A stretch of 64,000 nt of DNA. Source: Pseudomonas defluvii (GTDB lineage Bacteria > Pseudomonadota > Gammaproteobacteria > Pseudomonadales > Pseudomonadaceae). Positions 16,007 to 27,327 of this stretch are shown here, piece after piece. The DNA lies in NCBI RefSeq assembly GCF_001695625.1, contig NZ_MBPN01000002.1, forward strand, positions 57,438 to 121,437. The letters are read 5' to 3'. A program made the position numbers and the translations under genes. Below the pieces are notes generated by a model. That model did not search any database, was not told where the DNA came from, and saw only the letters and a list, made by a program, of their open reading frames with translations. Within the stretch, counting starts at the first letter, position 1. The number at the start of each line of letters is the position of its first letter.

Positions 16007-16786
16007 ATGCCTTTTGAACTCAGCGTTGACCTGACCACCCTCGCCATTCTCGCCGCCGTTGCTTTTGTCGCCGGCTTTATCGATGCCATCGCCGGTGGCG
16101 GCGGATTGCTTACCACACCCGCCCTGCTGACTGCCGGCCTGCCACCGCACCTGGTATTGGGTACCAACAAACTCAGCTCGACCTTTGGCTCGGCTACCGC
16201 CGGTTTCACGTTCTACCGGCGCAAGCTGTTCGACCCCATTCAATGGCGTCGAGGCCTGATCGGTACGGCGATTGGTGCATTGATTGGCGCGGTCACCGCC
16301 CATTACCTGCCCGCCGAGTGGTTGAACAAGATGCTACCGGTGATCGTCTTCGCCTGCGGCGTCTACCTGTTGTTCGGCGGCACGCCCAAGGCGCCACTGG
16401 ACGCCAACGCGCCGATCAAGAAAGGCAGGCAGTTTCCCCAAGGTTTTTCCCTGGGTTTCTATGACGGCGTTGCCGGCCCTGGCACGGGCGCCTTCTGGAC
16501 CGTCAGCAGCCTGCTGCTGTACCCCATCGACCTGGTACGGGCCAGCGGTGTGGCGCGCAGCATGAACTTTGTCAGCAACGCAGCCGCACTGTCGGTGTTC
16601 ATCTTTTCGGGGCAAGTGGACTGGCTGATCGGGCTGTCCATGGGTTCGGCGCTGATGGTGGGTGCGTTTTTCGGTGCACGCACCGCCATCAGCGGCGGCG
16701 CCAAGTTTATCCGCCCGGTGTTCATCACCGTTGTGCTCGGGCTGACTGTCCGCTTAGCTTGGCAACACTGGTTCAGCCAGGCCTGA
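16007..16786 (+). CDS. TSUP (TauE/SafE) family permease
   Basis: A 259-aa, about eight-helix inner-membrane protein. The two family repeats are seen: [18 protein letters not shown] near residues 25-42 and [15 protein letters not shown] near residues 150-164. Members export sulfite, organosulfonates or related anions. Its last 33 nt overlap the 3' end of the convergent nudC gene. An ATG at 16007 without a strong RBS begins the protein. Confidence 0.85.
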   Translation: MPFELSVDLTTLAILAAVAFVAGFIDAIAGGGGLLTTPALLTAGLPPHLVLGTNKLSSTFGSATAGFTFYRRKLFDPIQWRRGLIGTAIGALIGAVTAHYLPAEWLNKMLPVIVFACGVYLLFGGTPKAPLDANAPIKKGRQFPQGFSLGFYDGVAGPGTGAFWTVSSLLLYPIDLVRASGVARSMNFVSNAAALSVFIFSGQVDWLIGLSMGSALMVGAFFGARTAISGGAKFIRPVFITVVLGLTVRLAWQHWFSQA

Positions 16787-17584
16787 ACGACGGGCTACAT
16801 AAAGGTCAATCAGGTACCGGGCGATAGAGCGGCTTGCTGGCAACGGCGGCAATGCATCTACCCGGAACCACCGGGCATCCTCGATCTCGTCAGGCTGCAT
16901 GACGATCTCGCCCCCGGCGTACTCAGCATGGAACCCCAGCATCATGGAGTGCGGGAACGGCCAGCACTGGCTGCCGACGTACTGGATGTTCTTCACCTCG
17001 ACCTGCACTTCCTCACGCACTTCACGAACCAGGCAGTCTTCAGCGGACTCACCTGGTTCGGCAAAGCCTGCCAGGGTGCTGTACACCCCGGTGACAAAGC
17101 GTGGTGAACGGGCCAACAGGATTTCATCACCACGGGTGATCAGCACAATCATGCTGGGCGAGATGCGTGGGTAGAAACGCAGCTCGCACGGCGCGCAGTA
17201 CATCGCGCGCTCCCAGTGGATCTGTTGCATCGGCTGACCACAACTGCCGCAGAAGCGGTGCTCTCGGGCCCAGGTACCGATTTGCGCGGCGTACCCCAGC
17301 ACCTTGTAGATCTCGAAGTCGCCTTCGAGCATGAACTGGCGCAGCCCACGCCAGCTGCAGCCGGGTACGTCCTGCTCGGCCTTGAGCTCCAACAGAAACA
17401 CCGGTTGCCCATCAAAATAGCCGATGCCGTGTTCGCACAACACCTCCAGGCCCTGGCGCTTGAGCCAATCGCGGGGAAACAAGGCACCGTTATCGTCGAC
17501 CAGAAAACCCTGGGCACAGCGGGCGACCGCCAAGCCGCCGCTGATGTTCGTATCCAGTACCGCGGTTGTCCAACGCACTGACAT
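16754..17584 (-). CDS. nudC: NADH pyrophosphatase / mRNA de-NADding hydrolase NudC
   Basis: A 276-aa Nudix enzyme. In order: an N-terminal domain, a zinc ribbon (FCGSCGQ...MYCAPC, residues about 112-137), the Nudix box ([20 protein letters not shown]) and the NADH-specific signature, which reads SQCWPFPHS instead of the usual SQPWPFPxS. NudC hydrolyses NADH to NMNH and AMP and removes NAD caps from RNA. The start is 37 nt downstream of the crotonase gene on the same strand; the 3' end overlaps TSUP by 33 nt. Confidence 0.93.
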   Translation of the reverse strand: MSVRWTTAVLDTNISGGLAVARCAQGFLVDDNGALFPRDWLKRQGLEVLCEHGIGYFDGQPVFLLELKAEQDVPGCSWRGLRQFMLEGDFEIYKVLGYAAQIGTWAREHRFCGSCGQPMQQIHWERAMYCAPCELRFYPRISPSMIVLITRGDEILLARSPRFVTGVYSTLAGFAEPGESAEDCLVREVREEVQVEVKNIQYVGSQCWPFPHSMMLGFHAEYAGGEIVMQPDEIEDARWFRVDALPPLPASRSIARYLIDLYVARRSGLAEPVLPS

Positions 17585-17621
17585 ATTCCGGTTCCTTGTG
17601 CGAGCCCGCGGCTGGGTGGTT

Positions 17622-18434
17622 TCAGTCGGCGAACTCGGGTTTCTGTTTACTCATGTGGGCAGCCATGGCTACCCGCAGATCGGTGGACTGCAGCATGGCA
17701 GCATTCCAGGTGGCGATGTACTCCAGACCATCGTCGATGCGGTGGTCACGCATGTAGCTGAGCATCTCCTTGGTGCCGGCCACGGCAATGGGGGATTTTC
17801 CCGCAATTTCCTTGGCAATGGCAAAGACCCCGTCGAGCAGGCTGGCCTGATCGGTGAAGGTACGGTTGACCAGGCCGATTTGCCGCGCCTCTTCTGCGTC
17901 GATGGTACGGCCGGTATAGGCCAGTTCTCGCACCAAGCCATCGCCGATGATACGTGGCAAACGCTGCAAGGTGCCGACGTCCGCCGCCATGCCCATGTCG
18001 ATTTCCTTGATCGAGAACTGTGCATCGCTGGCGGCATAGCGCATGTCGCAGGCAGTGATCAGGTCGATGGCACCCCCCAGGCAGTAGCCCTGAATGGCCG
18101 CCAGGACCGGTTTGCGGCACGTGTCGACGGCATTGAAGGACGCCTGCATCTGCAAAATGGTGCGCCGCAGCAGGCGCGCATTGCGGCCAACGTCCTTGCC
18201 CAGCTGGTTGGCCACCGAGGCCAGCAGCAGCAGGTCGATGCCGGACGAGAAATGCTTGCCCGCGCCGCTGATCACCACGACCCGCACAGCATCGGTATCG
18301 TCGATCCATTTGAAAATGTCGATGATTTCCGTCCAGAACGCGGCGTTCATCGCGTTGACCTTTTCCGGACGGTTGATCTGTACATGGGCAATGTTGTTCG
18401 ACAGTTCGACCTTGAACGCTTGATAGTCGGTCAC
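17622..18434 (-). CDS. Crotonase-family delta(3,5)-delta(2,4)-dienoyl-CoA isomerase
   Basis: A 270-aa crotonase. [12 protein letters not shown] and [19 protein letters not shown] form the oxyanion hole. The [20 protein letters not shown] stretch carries the Glu/Asp pair typical of ECH1-type dienoyl-CoA isomerase (the AADVG Asp), unlike true hydratases with two Glu. It would act in beta-oxidation of odd-position double bonds. The start is a GTG at 18434 with AAGGAG upstream. It is probably cotranscribed with nudC. Confidence 0.85.
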   Translation of the reverse strand: MTDYQAFKVELSNNIAHVQINRPEKVNAMNAAFWTEIIDIFKWIDDTDAVRVVVISGAGKHFSSGIDLLLLASVANQLGKDVGRNARLLRRTILQMQASFNAVDTCRKPVLAAIQGYCLGGAIDLITACDMRYAASDAQFSIKEIDMGMAADVGTLQRLPRIIGDGLVRELAYTGRTIDAEEARQIGLVNRTFTDQASLLDGVFAIAKEIAGKSPIAVAGTKEMLSYMRDHRIDDGLEYIATWNAAMLQSTDLRVAMAAHMSKQKPEFAD

Positions 18435-18599
18435 AACGGCACTCCTTAGGCTACGGCAGGGTTAATTCGCAGGACTATATCAAGGTGACGGCCGACACCC
18501 AGACCGTGGTTTTGCCAAAACAAGGACTACATCCGCCTTGATCTTGTCGTCCACATCCGGCAAGTTGCGCAGCTGTTGAATCATAAGGATACATTTTTC

Positions 18600-20102
18600 A
18601 TGTCCCGCTCCCTGGCCGGCGCCCTGGCCCACAATTTTCTCGGGCAGTCGCCACGTTGGTATAAAGCCACCATTTGCCTGTTCCTGCTGCTCAACCCACT
18701 GTTGCTGTTTACCCTCGGCCCGGTAGTGGCTGGCTGGGTACTGGTAATCGAATTCATTTTCACCTTGGGCATGGCGCTCAAGTGCTACCCATTGATGCCC
18801 GGCGGGTTACTGATGGTCGAAGCCCTGTTGCTGGGGATGACCACGCCACAAACACTGTACAAAGAGCTGCAACACAACTTCCCGGTCATCCTGCTGCTGA
18901 TGTTCATGGTGGCTGGCATCTACTTCATGAAAGAGCTGTTGCTGTTCGTGTTCTCGCGCATCCTGCTCGGGGTGCGCTCAAAGGCACTGTTGTCGCTGCT
19001 GTTCTGTTTTCTCTCGGCGTTTCTGTCGGCCTTCCTTGATGCCCTCACCGTGACCGCGGTGATCATCAGTGCCGCCGTGGGCTTCTACTCGGTGTACCAC
19101 CGGGTGGCATCAGGCAACAACCCACGCGAAGAGTCGCTGGTCGATGATGATCAGCACCTGGCAAACCTGCACCATGAAGACCTGCAACAGTTCCGCGCCT
19201 TTCTGCGCAGCCTGCTGATGCACGGCGCAGTCGGTACGGCACTGGGCGGTGTCTGCACCCTGGTGGGTGAGCCGCAGAACCTGCTGATCGGTCATGAAAT
19301 GGGCTGGCACTTTGCCGACTTCTTCCTCAAGGTCGCACCGGTGTCCTTGCCCGTACTGGCCGCCGGCCTGGTGACCTGCGTGCTGCTGGAGAAACTGCGC
19401 TGGTTTGGCTATGGCACCTTGCTGCCGGACAACGTGCGCCGCGTGCTCGCCGCCTACGCTGCCGAAGACGATGCCGCCCGCACCTCCCAGCAACGCGCCG
19501 CACTGCTGATTCAGGGCCTGGCCGCCTTGATCCTGATTGTCAGCCTTGGCCTGCACATCGCCGAAGTGGGCCTGATCGGCCTGCTGGTCATCGTGCTGAT
19601 CACCAGCTTCACCGGGATTACCGATGAGCATCGGCTAGGCCGCGCTTTCCAGGACGCCATGCCATTCACCTCGTTGTTGGTGGTGTTCTTTGCCGTGGTC
19701 GCGGTCATCCACCAACAACAACTGTTCAGCCCGCTGATTGCGGCGGTACTGGCCCTGCCGGCCGAGCAGCAACCCGGCATGCTGTTCATTGCCAACGGCC
19801 TGTTGTCGGCGATCAGCGATAACGTCTTCGTCGCCACGATCTACATCACCGAGGTCAAGCAGGCGTTCCTGGCAGGCAGCATGAGCCGCGAGCATTTCGA
19901 AACCCTGGCGGTGGCGATCAACACCGGCACCAACCTGCCGAGTGTGGCCACCCCGAATGGCCAGGCGGCGTTCCTGTTCCTGCTGACGTCGGCCATCGCA
20001 CCGCTGATTCGCCTGTCCTACGGGCGGATGGTCTGGATGGCCCTGCCCTACACCATCGTCATGGGCGGGCTGGGCTGGTGGGCCGTGACCTATTGGCTGT
20101 AG
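18600..20102 (+). CDS. nhaB: Na+/H+ antiporter NhaB
   Basis: A 500-aa inner-membrane antiporter, the exact family length. It begins [18 protein letters not shown] and contains [36 protein letters not shown] and [20 protein letters not shown] with the conserved acidic residues. It exchanges about 3 H+ for 2 Na+ to control internal sodium and pH. ATG 18600 is preceded by AAGGA; the 8-codon TTG-started extension was not chosen because the known protein begins MSRSL. Confidence 0.95.
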   Translation: MSRSLAGALAHNFLGQSPRWYKATICLFLLLNPLLLFTLGPVVAGWVLVIEFIFTLGMALKCYPLMPGGLLMVEALLLGMTTPQTLYKELQHNFPVILLLMFMVAGIYFMKELLLFVFSRILLGVRSKALLSLLFCFLSAFLSAFLDALTVTAVIISAAVGFYSVYHRVASGNNPREESLVDDDQHLANLHHEDLQQFRAFLRSLLMHGAVGTALGGVCTLVGEPQNLLIGHEMGWHFADFFLKVAPVSLPVLAAGLVTCVLLEKLRWFGYGTLLPDNVRRVLAAYAAEDDAARTSQQRAALLIQGLAALILIVSLGLHIAEVGLIGLLVIVLITSFTGITDEHRLGRAFQDAMPFTSLLVVFFAVVAVIHQQQLFSPLIAAVLALPAEQQPGMLFIANGLLSAISDNVFVATIYITEVKQAFLAGSMSREHFETLAVAINTGTNLPSVATPNGQAAFLFLLTSAIAPLIRLSYGRMVWMALPYTIVMGGLGWWAVTYWL

Positions 20103-20125
20103 GCCAACAGCACACTTGAGCGCCG

Positions 20126-20170
20126 AACAGGGCTTCGACAGGCAACCGCCGGTCGAAGCCCTGTTTTTTT
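20126..20170. terminator. Strong terminator between nhaB and zwf
   Basis: AACAGGGCTTCGAC (20126-20139) and GTCGAAGCCCTGTT (20152-20165) form a perfect 14-bp stem followed by a T-run on the plus strand. On the minus strand the run after the stem is weaker, so it mainly ends nhaB and may partly insulate zwf. Confidence 0.93.
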
Positions 20171-20180
20171 CAGCCAATTT

Positions 20181-21680
20181 TCAGCCAATCGGATGCCAGG
20201 CGCGGTGATCCCGTGCCAGCAGTTCATCCGCTGCAGCCGGGCCATCTTCGCCAGCCGCATACGGCTGTACATCGCCGCCACACTGCCACGCATCGAGAAA
20301 AGGCTGTACCGCACGCCAGCCATTCTCGATGTTGTCGGCGCGCTGGAACAACGTCTGATCGCCGGTCAGACAGTCATAGATCAGCGTTTCGTAGCCCGTT
20401 GATGGCTGCATCTTGAAAAAATCCTTGTAGGCAAAGCCGAACTCCACCGTCTCCATGGCAAGGGTTGGCCCCGGGCGTTTGGCTTGCAGGTCAAACCACA
20501 TCCCTTCATTGGGCTGGATCTGGATTTTCAAGTAGTTGGGCTTCGGCCGCTCGGCATCGCTGTCACGAAACTGCGCATAAGGCGCTGGCTTGAAGCAGAT
20601 GGCGATTTCGGTATCACGCACGCTCATCCGCTTGCCGGTACGCAGGTAAAATGGCACCCCGACCCATCGCCAGTTGTCGATCATGACTTTCAACGCAACA
20701 TAGGTTTCGGTCTGGCTATGCGGGCCAACCCTGGGCTCATCGCGATACCCCGGCAGTTTCTTGCGCCCTTGTTTGCCTGCCGTGTACTGCCCACGCACCG
20801 AATTTTTCAAAGCCATGGCCATCGACCAAGGCCGGATAGCCCCGATCACCTTGGCCTTTTCGCTGCGCACGGCATCGGCGCCAAACGCCGCTGGCGGCTC
20901 CATGGCAACCATCGCCAGCAACTGGAACAAGTGATTTGGCACCATGTCCCGCAATGCCCCGGTGTGATCGTAAAACCCGCCACGGCTTTCCACGCCGATG
21001 GTTTCGGCTGCGGTGATCTGCACATGATCAATGTAGTGATTATTCCAGAAGGCCTCGAACAAGCCGTTGGAGAAGCGGCTGACAAGAATGTTCTGCACCG
21101 TCTCTTTGCCCAGGTAGTGGTCGATGCGGTAGATCTGCTTTTCGCTCATCACCGCGAGCAACGCCGCATTCAACGCCTCAGCGCTGGCCAGGTCGGAACC
21201 GAACGGTTTTTCCACCACAACCCGACGAAAGCCGTTGGCTTCGTCGAGCAACCCTGCACCGCCCAGTTGCCGGGCTACCTCGGCGAAAAAACGCGGCGCG
21301 GTAGCCAGGTAGAAGATGGCATTGCCCGGGCCGCTCTTGTCGATCCGCTGCGCGATGGCTTGATAGGTGGTCGAGGCGAGGAAATCGCCAGTCAGATAGT
21401 GAATACGCCTGGCCAGGCGCCCCCATCGCTTTTCATCAAAACAGCGTGTGCCCTCATTACCCTGGTCGCGTTCACGCATGAAGGCTTCCAGACGCGCGGC
21501 AAACTCACGGTCGGCGGACGGGTTGTGATCGACCCCGACAATACGCATGCGCGGGTCAAGCAAGCCATCACGCTGCAGGTTGAACAGGGCAGGCATCAGC
21601 AGACGTTTGACCAGATCGCCATTGGCACCAAACAGAAACAGCGTGCACGGTGCAGCGGTTTCAGCCTTGGATAGCGTCAT
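20181..21680 (-). CDS. zwf: Glucose-6-phosphate 1-dehydrogenase
   Basis: A 499-aa enzyme oxidising glucose-6-phosphate. It shows the nucleotide motif [12 protein letters not shown], the [13 protein letters not shown] active-site signature (Lys and His) and [17 protein letters not shown]. It feeds the Entner-Doudoroff and pentose phosphate routes. The upstream gene gnd overlaps it by ATGA, so the two are cotranslated. Pseudomonads have several zwf copies; this is the one adjacent to gnd, not the hexR-linked copy. Confidence 0.95.
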   Translation of the reverse strand: MTLSKAETAAPCTLFLFGANGDLVKRLLMPALFNLQRDGLLDPRMRIVGVDHNPSADREFAARLEAFMRERDQGNEGTRCFDEKRWGRLARRIHYLTGDFLASTTYQAIAQRIDKSGPGNAIFYLATAPRFFAEVARQLGGAGLLDEANGFRRVVVEKPFGSDLASAEALNAALLAVMSEKQIYRIDHYLGKETVQNILVSRFSNGLFEAFWNNHYIDHVQITAAETIGVESRGGFYDHTGALRDMVPNHLFQLLAMVAMEPPAAFGADAVRSEKAKVIGAIRPWSMAMALKNSVRGQYTAGKQGRKKLPGYRDEPRVGPHSQTETYVALKVMIDNWRWVGVPFYLRTGKRMSVRDTEIAICFKPAPYAQFRDSDAERPKPNYLKIQIQPNEGMWFDLQAKRPGPTLAMETVEFGFAYKDFFKMQPSTGYETLIYDCLTGDQTLFQRADNIENGWRAVQPFLDAWQCGGDVQPYAAGEDGPAAADELLARDHRAWHPIG

Positions 21681-22657
21681 TCGAACTTCTCACTGTGCCC
21701 ACCAAAACCAAAACGCATCGCTGAAAGCAGTTTGTCGGCATAGGTGCCTTGCTGCTGGCGTGAGCGGAAGCGCGCGAACAGGGCACTCGACAACACCGGC
21801 ACGGGCACTGCCTGCTCGACTGCCGCATCAATGGTCCAACGCCCCTCCCCACTGTCGGCAACGGCGCTGCTGAAACTGTCGAGTTGCGGATCGGCGACCA
21901 GCGCGCTGGCGGTCAGGTCTAGCAGCCAGGACGTGACGACGCTGCCACGGCGCCAGACCTCGGCAATCTCGGCCAGGTCGAGGTCAAGACGCTGCTCGGC
22001 GGGCAGTGCTGCGCTGGCTTTGCTCTTGAGCAGGTCGAAGCCCTCGGCATAAGCCTGCATCAGGCCATACTCGATGCCATTGTGGATCATCTTCACATAA
22101 TGACCGGCACCTGCAGGCCCGGCATGGATGTAGCCCTGCTCAGCGCGCCCGAGCGGGCCCGTGCGCCCCCCGGTACGGGGAACGTTGCCAGCCCCCGGCG
22201 CCAGTGCGATGAACAACGATTCCAACCGTTCCACGATGGCTGCCTCGCCACCGATCATCATGCAATAGCCGCGCTCCAGGCCCCAGACGCCGCCCGAGGT
22301 TCCTACATCGACATAATGCAGTTGATGTGTGGCCAAGGTGTCGGCCCGACGGATGTCATCCTTGTAGTGGGTGTTACCACCATCAATAATCACGTCATCG
22401 GCTTCCAGCAGGTCGGCCAACCGGGCAATGGTCTGCTCGGTAGCCTCGCCAGCTGGCAGCATTACCCAAACGGCCCGCGGCTTGTCCAGCAGACCAACCA
22501 TGTCCTCGAGGCTCTGCGCGCCGCGCGCGCCTTCAACGACCAGAGCATCGATTGCCTCCACGTTACGGTCGTGAACCACTGGAAGATGGCCATGGCGCAT
22601 CAACCTTCTCGCGATGTTGCCGCCCATGCGGCCCAGCCCCACGATTCCCAATTGCAT
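21677..22657 (-). CDS. gnd: 6-phosphogluconate dehydrogenase, decarboxylating, NAD-type
   Basis: A 326-aa enzyme. The Rossmann motif is in [45 protein letters not shown], and the catalytic [16 protein letters not shown] follow. At about 325 aa it belongs to the short, NAD-preferring branch rather than the 470-aa NADP form. ATG 22657 follows GGAG; an upstream in-frame Met was rejected. Operon with zwf. Confidence 0.93.
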   Translation of the reverse strand: MQLGIVGLGRMGGNIARRLMRHGHLPVVHDRNVEAIDALVVEGARGAQSLEDMVGLLDKPRAVWVMLPAGEATEQTIARLADLLEADDVIIDGGNTHYKDDIRRADTLATHQLHYVDVGTSGGVWGLERGYCMMIGGEAAIVERLESLFIALAPGAGNVPRTGGRTGPLGRAEQGYIHAGPAGAGHYVKMIHNGIEYGLMQAYAEGFDLLKSKASAALPAEQRLDLDLAEIAEVWRRGSVVTSWLLDLTASALVADPQLDSFSSAVADSGEGRWTIDAAVEQAVPVPVLSSALFARFRSRQQQGTYADKLLSAMRFGFGGHSEKFE

Positions 22658-22797
22658 GACGATGGCTCCACTGGATGTCGGAAAATTCAGCCCGTTGTTG
22701 GGCTCAAGATTAGTCCAGAGAGAGGCATTGGCCGTCATAAAGCGCACCGACGCGCGATGACTGACCGGCCAACGCCTGCAGCAGCGCCGTCGTTCAC

Positions 22798-23514
22798 TCA
22801 GGGTTGGCCGAGAAACACGTCATCTGCGGTTTTCTTGTCCAGTTTGGCGCGATAGATCGCAATCACCTGCTGACCGTCGCTGGCCTGGGCTTTCTGCCAC
22901 TGCAAGCCTTGTCGTCGTTGCTCGCGGGTTTTCACATGGGCAGCGCTGAAGTCACGCTCGGCTGCGTCGGCACTGGCGTAATGAAAATGGGCATACCAGA
23001 GCACTTCGCCATCCTTGTCACGTATTTCGTACTCATCCAGGTAGTCCACCAGCCGTTGCTGCTTGTCCTTCAACGGTTTACGCCTGACAGTACGAGCGAT
23101 GATGATCGCCTTCTGCTCGTGCAGGTAGGCAATCCGTGCAGCCGTTGGCAGTTGGCGTTTGATCATCTCGATACGAATCCGCTTGCCAGCCTCGCGCATC
23201 TGCTCAGACTTGTCCCATAAGGCCTTGTTTATCAATTCTGCAGACTGCCCCGTCACCGCCTCATCGGTCGCGTTGTCACGAATGAGCAGCGCATCGATCT
23301 GCGTGTACAAGTCAATCAAGGGCCGGGCCTGCAACACCAGCAGGTCCTCCATGTCAGAAGGCAACTGAGCCGTCAGTGACTGGGCCTGAGCACGCGCAAT
23401 AGACTGATCGGCTTGACGCAACAGCGCATCGGCACGCCCCAGCAATGTCCGCAGGGCAACACCCGGTTGCGCGGTGGCCTGCGTCCGTTGGGCCATTGGC
23501 ACCTCGCGCCACAC
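22798..23514 (-). pseudogene. C-terminal part of the amber-interrupted toxin-like protein
   Basis: This 238-codon stretch is in the same frame as the 1256-codon gene just upstream, from which it is parted by a single TAG at 23557-23559 and 14 open codons. It includes RIRIEMIKRQLPTAARIAYLHEQKAIIIARTV (read in two pieces) and the tail YAHFHYASADAAERDFSAAHVKT, which is the usual C-terminal end of large Pseudomonas DUF6543-type proteins. Without readthrough it has only weak starts (GTG 23514 or ATG 23496), with no good RBS. Together the two parts would form a 1509-aa protein. Confidence 0.65.
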
Positions 23515-23556
23515 CGACTCGCCGGGGGTCTGCTCATAACTGGTAATGACCGTGTT

Positions 23557-26500
23557 CTAGATCGGGTCCATTACATCGACAATCGCCGGTTGCCCGGCGT
23601 GCCCCTCAGCACGACGCTGCCCGACGACCAGTCGCTGCCCTCGGGTACGAATCAGCGTTTTACCCCGGCTGGAAGGCCCAGGTTTGGGCTTTGGCGCTTT
23701 GGGAAGGCGAGTGATCTGCTCTGCCAGCGCCTGTAATGCCTGGTCCAGGAGTTTCTGAATCAGATCGAGCAGCGGCGCCAGCAACGCCTGATGTTCGGCT
23801 TCATCAAGGCTTTGACGATAGTTATCAAGCGTGTCGAGTGATTTTTGGTAACTTCGTACCGCATTATCCAACACCTCCACCTGCTCCTGCGCCGACAAGG
23901 CAGGGTCCTTCGCATCGATTCTCAACCGACAGGCCAGTTTGGCTTGCGGAATGACCTGTTCCAGCAACACCGTGCTGCTGTCTTCGATCTTCAGGATGAT
24001 CCCGAGGGCCATCGTGTACAACTGCGTCCCCCGCCAGGCCAGGGAGGATGACAACCCGACCTGAAGCAGTTGAGTTTCCGTCAAGTAACGAGGGCCATCA
24101 GGAAGCGCTTTTTCCAATACTGGCGCCAGCGACTCCATGGCGTAAGTCGTCTCGGCAATTTCAGTGATTTGGGCCTGTTGCTTGGCACAATACTTCTCCA
24201 ACAGTGCACGTTCCGGCGTACCGTGCCCCTTGAGCAACGCAGGCAACCCCCCTCGCCCCTCGAAACTGTCGACCAAGCGGTCGATCAACTGCTTGACGCT
24301 AAAGCGCTGCAAACGCAGCTCTGAAGACAGTTGCCCCTTGACCAGCATGTGCTGCCTGAGCATTTCGGCCATAATGCGCCGATAGCCGCTTACCGCCGAC
24401 AGGTCGTTCAGCGTTTGCATGTTGGTGATCACCTGCCCGACCAATTCGTCGTGCTGACGCAGCCGTTCAATCAGGCTGGCCAGTTCAGCCCCGGATATTT
24501 CCTCTGGGCGCCTGGGTGCGTCCCGCAGCGCTTCCAGTTGCGCACGCTGGGTTGTCAGCTCTCCCTGTAACGCTGCAATACGCGCCTGCTTGCTCACCTG
24601 GGCCGCACGTATACGCGCACTGCCGTGCATGCCACCGCGCAGGCGTAAACGCAGGTCCAACGCCCAGGTGCCATCGGCCTGACGTTTCAGCCAGGGCCCT
24701 GGCTCATCCGGTGTGCGGCTGTCGGCGATGCGTACCCCCTCTTCATCCACTCGCACCGGATAAACGTCATGGCCGATCTGAACCCAGTTTTTGTGCTGGA
24801 AGGAATACACGCCCTGCGCATCCGGCGAGCCGAGTGTGTCGATTGATTTAGCTGAGCGAAAACGTGCCAGCGCCCGAACCTGTGCGCTCGACAACCGGCC
24901 TTGAGCCGAGGACCAGGAAAAGTCCAACTGATTGAGCACCGTACCGTTACTCAATACCGCGGGCGCCTCTTCAACACGCAGCGATATCGGAGCCTCGGTT
25001 GCCGGGGGTAACGACGTAGCCCCTGCAGCCGATGGCCGTACCGGTAACGGCAGTAACTCCAGGACGTACATCAGGCAGAACAACAGATCGAGCAAGGCCG
25101 GTACAAGTTGCGACGGGCTGGTCTGGCCGTTGAGCTGCTGTACACCATGGGCAAACGCCAGCGCCCAACCCACAGCGGCCAAGGGACCACGCACAAATGG
25201 CAACAGCGTATTGAACAGCAGCCAACTGAGCGTTTGCCAATGCTTTGCACGGTCCTCGGCATTGGAGATGGACTGCAAGTCGGCAATGCGCAGCAGTTGC
25301 GCAACAGTTCCTTCATAGACATGCCGAGCGGCCTCACCCGGCAGTGCCAGGCTACTCAACACTACAGGTGCCGGCGTTTCGATGAGCTGGAAATCGGGTT
25401 CCAGAAGAACCCTTCGCAGGTGCGGCTCGCTGAAACCGCCATGGTCGTAGATCGGCCGTACCAGATCGGCCAAGCGGGACACGATGTCCGCCTGCAACCC
25501 TGGGTCAGCCACAATCTGCTCCAACAGAGCCTTGCGCGAGGCAAACTGCAACAGCGGCGTGGCGTGCAGGGGTCGAAACAACAGCAGAGGCCCCGGCGAG
25601 GAAGGCTCAATCAAGTAGGTGTTCTCTACCTTGTCCGCCGAGGCGCCCGGTTCAGCGACAAAGGCCAGTGCGGACACCGTTGGCGACGGCCCCGCTGGCG
25701 ATGACGTCAGTGCAACCGCCAACTCATACCCCGCCTCGGTAAAGCCACATGCACCGCGAATGGTGTATTCAAGTGCCAGCAACGGCAGTTGCCCATACCA
25801 TTGGGCCCTGAACAACGGATAGCGCAGTTCAACCTGCGCAGCATCATCACGCAGTTGGTTTGCCAACAAGGCCTGATACTGCGCGCCTGCATCGACGCTA
25901 CGGACCAGGTGCCTGACATAGTCAATGTCGAACCATTCCGGCAAGGCAGCCGCGCCTCGGGTGCGAACTTCAAGTGCCCCGGGGCGCAAGCTCTCAAGGT
26001 TGTCGAGTGCCAGTTGTGTCAGGCTGCGGACGCTGGTTTTAATCGTACCCTGCACCGTCAGGTTGCCAGCGCTACCCAACGCTGCACCGATCACCTCATG
26101 ATTGAGGACTTCGATCTGCTCGATCGCCACGGCCTGGGCATCAGGGTGATCACGCAGCATTTGTTGCTGCAGGCGCTTTTGTGCAAAGACCTCGATCGTC
26201 GGAATACCGTCGAGATAAGAACGGCCACTCATGACCTCCGGTATCTGTGCCACTGCCTTGAGGCACTGAAGATAGCGATCCTGGTCACTTTTGCGTGCGC
26301 TCAACAACCACTCCGGGAGATGCCGGGACAGCTCACGTGCATAATCAATGGCCTGCAGTTGCCCGATGGCTTGCATCGAGATCACGCCATCCAGCGTTGC
26401 AGCGAAGGTACTGCCATCAAGGTCCGCGCGCTTGCCCATCAGGTCAATCCAATGGAGCTGCTGCTCAAGCAGCAAACGTGCCTGAGCCTCGAACATGTCG

Positions 26501-27327
26501 CCCAGGGTACGGGAAACGGTACAGGTGGCCGCACGGTGTTCGGGCCATTGTTCAACATATTGCAGCAACGCCTGGAGTGAGTCGAAGGGTTGCAGATAGC
26601 CACTCAGGTCGTACAGGTACACCTGGGTATTGTGCTCACCCTCCAGCCCGCTGATGATCAGGCTGCTCATCAGTTCGCCAGCGCCCCCCTGCTCGCCCGG
26701 CGGTACACCCAGCACGTACAGCTTTACCTTGGCCAGTTCGGTAACCCGTGAACGATCCGCCTCGACAGGGTAGCGGGCCAGTTCAGTGAGCAGTGACTGC
26801 TGGGTAGCGGTAAGGCGACCCGACGCCTTCGCGACCTGGACTGCGATTGCAAAATGCTGCCGCAGCCAGTGCTCAGTGCAACTGAGCGGTGTTTGCCCGG
26901 TGGGTAATGCGCGGTTCCAGAATTCGACCAGTGCCTGTTTGTACGCATCGAGAAGTGCAGTGCCGCAGGCATTGATCAGCAACTCCACGGTATGCAGATC
27001 AAGCGTCAGGCCTTGAGGAAATTCGGCGCCCTGCTCTTGCGTGAGGAAATCATGGCCGGGGGTAAGGTTGCAGGTCACTTTGCTGGCGCACTGCTGAACC
27101 ACTGCTTGAGCCAGGCTCAGCGCGGTACTCGCCTGGTCAGACACCGGCCCACGCACGGTGATATGCAGTGGGTCCAACGTCACGGGCAATTGCCGCGCTG
27201 CCCATTCTCGGTTCAGCAGTTGCTCGGCCACCGCGTCCAGGGTGGGTCGGGAGGCAACGATACCAGCCAAGGTCATTGCCTGTGAAACATGGCGCTCGCG
27301 CCATTGGGCATAGTGTAGGTCTGTCAT
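23557..27327 (-). CDS. Large dermonecrotic-toxin-like/DUF6543 protein, cut short by an amber codon
   Basis: 1256 codons from ATG 27327 (RBS AAGAAGG) to TAG 23557. No signal peptide is seen. A long helical N-terminal region is followed by two hydrophobic stretches near residues 740-790 (FNTLLPFVRGPLAAVGWALA; LLDLLFCLMYVLELLPLPV). Next comes a module near residues 850-910 with VYSFQHKNWVQIGHDVYPVRV and WALDLRLRLRGG, which I link to DUF6543/dermonecrotic toxin N-terminal-like proteins of Pseudomonas, then coiled coils. The reading frame continues for 250 more codons past the TAG, so the gene is either a recent pseudogene, a sequencing artefact or read through. It sits between gnd and the glg cluster as an insertion in otherwise conserved order. 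Confidence 0.7.
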   Translation of the reverse strand: MTDLHYAQWRERHVSQAMTLAGIVASRPTLDAVAEQLLNREWAARQLPVTLDPLHITVRGPVSDQASTALSLAQAVVQQCASKVTCNLTPGHDFLTQEQGAEFPQGLTLDLHTVELLINACGTALLDAYKQALVEFWNRALPTGQTPLSCTEHWLRQHFAIAVQVAKASGRLTATQQSLLTELARYPVEADRSRVTELAKVKLYVLGVPPGEQGGAGELMSSLIISGLEGEHNTQVYLYDLSGYLQPFDSLQALLQYVEQWPEHRAATCTVSRTLGDMFEAQARLLLEQQLHWIDLMGKRADLDGSTFAATLDGVISMQAIGQLQAIDYARELSRHLPEWLLSARKSDQDRYLQCLKAVAQIPEVMSGRSYLDGIPTIEVFAQKRLQQQMLRDHPDAQAVAIEQIEVLNHEVIGAALGSAGNLTVQGTIKTSVRSLTQLALDNLESLRPGALEVRTRGAAALPEWFDIDYVRHLVRSVDAGAQYQALLANQLRDDAAQVELRYPLFRAQWYGQLPLLALEYTIRGACGFTEAGYELAVALTSSPAGPSPTVSALAFVAEPGASADKVENTYLIEPSSPGPLLLFRPLHATPLLQFASRKALLEQIVADPGLQADIVSRLADLVRPIYDHGGFSEPHLRRVLLEPDFQLIETPAPVVLSSLALPGEAARHVYEGTVAQLLRIADLQSISNAEDRAKHWQTLSWLLFNTLLPFVRGPLAAVGWALAFAHGVQQLNGQTSPSQLVPALLDLLFCLMYVLELLPLPVRPSAAGATSLPPATEAPISLRVEEAPAVLSNGTVLNQLDFSWSSAQGRLSSAQVRALARFRSAKSIDTLGSPDAQGVYSFQHKNWVQIGHDVYPVRVDEEGVRIADSRTPDEPGPWLKRQADGTWALDLRLRLRGGMHGSARIRAAQVSKQARIAALQGELTTQRAQLEALRDAPRRPEEISGAELASLIERLRQHDELVGQVITNMQTLNDLSAVSGYRRIMAEMLRQHMLVKGQLSSELRLQRFSVKQLIDRLVDSFEGRGGLPALLKGHGTPERALLEKYCAKQQAQITEIAETTYAMESLAPVLEKALPDGPRYLTETQLLQVGLSSSLAWRGTQLYTMALGIILKIEDSSTVLLEQVIPQAKLACRLRIDAKDPALSAQEQVEVLDNAVRSYQKSLDTLDNYRQSLDEAEHQALLAPLLDLIQKLLDQALQALAEQITRLPKAPKPKPGPSSRGKTLIRTRGQRLVVGQRRAEGHAGQPAIVDVMDPI

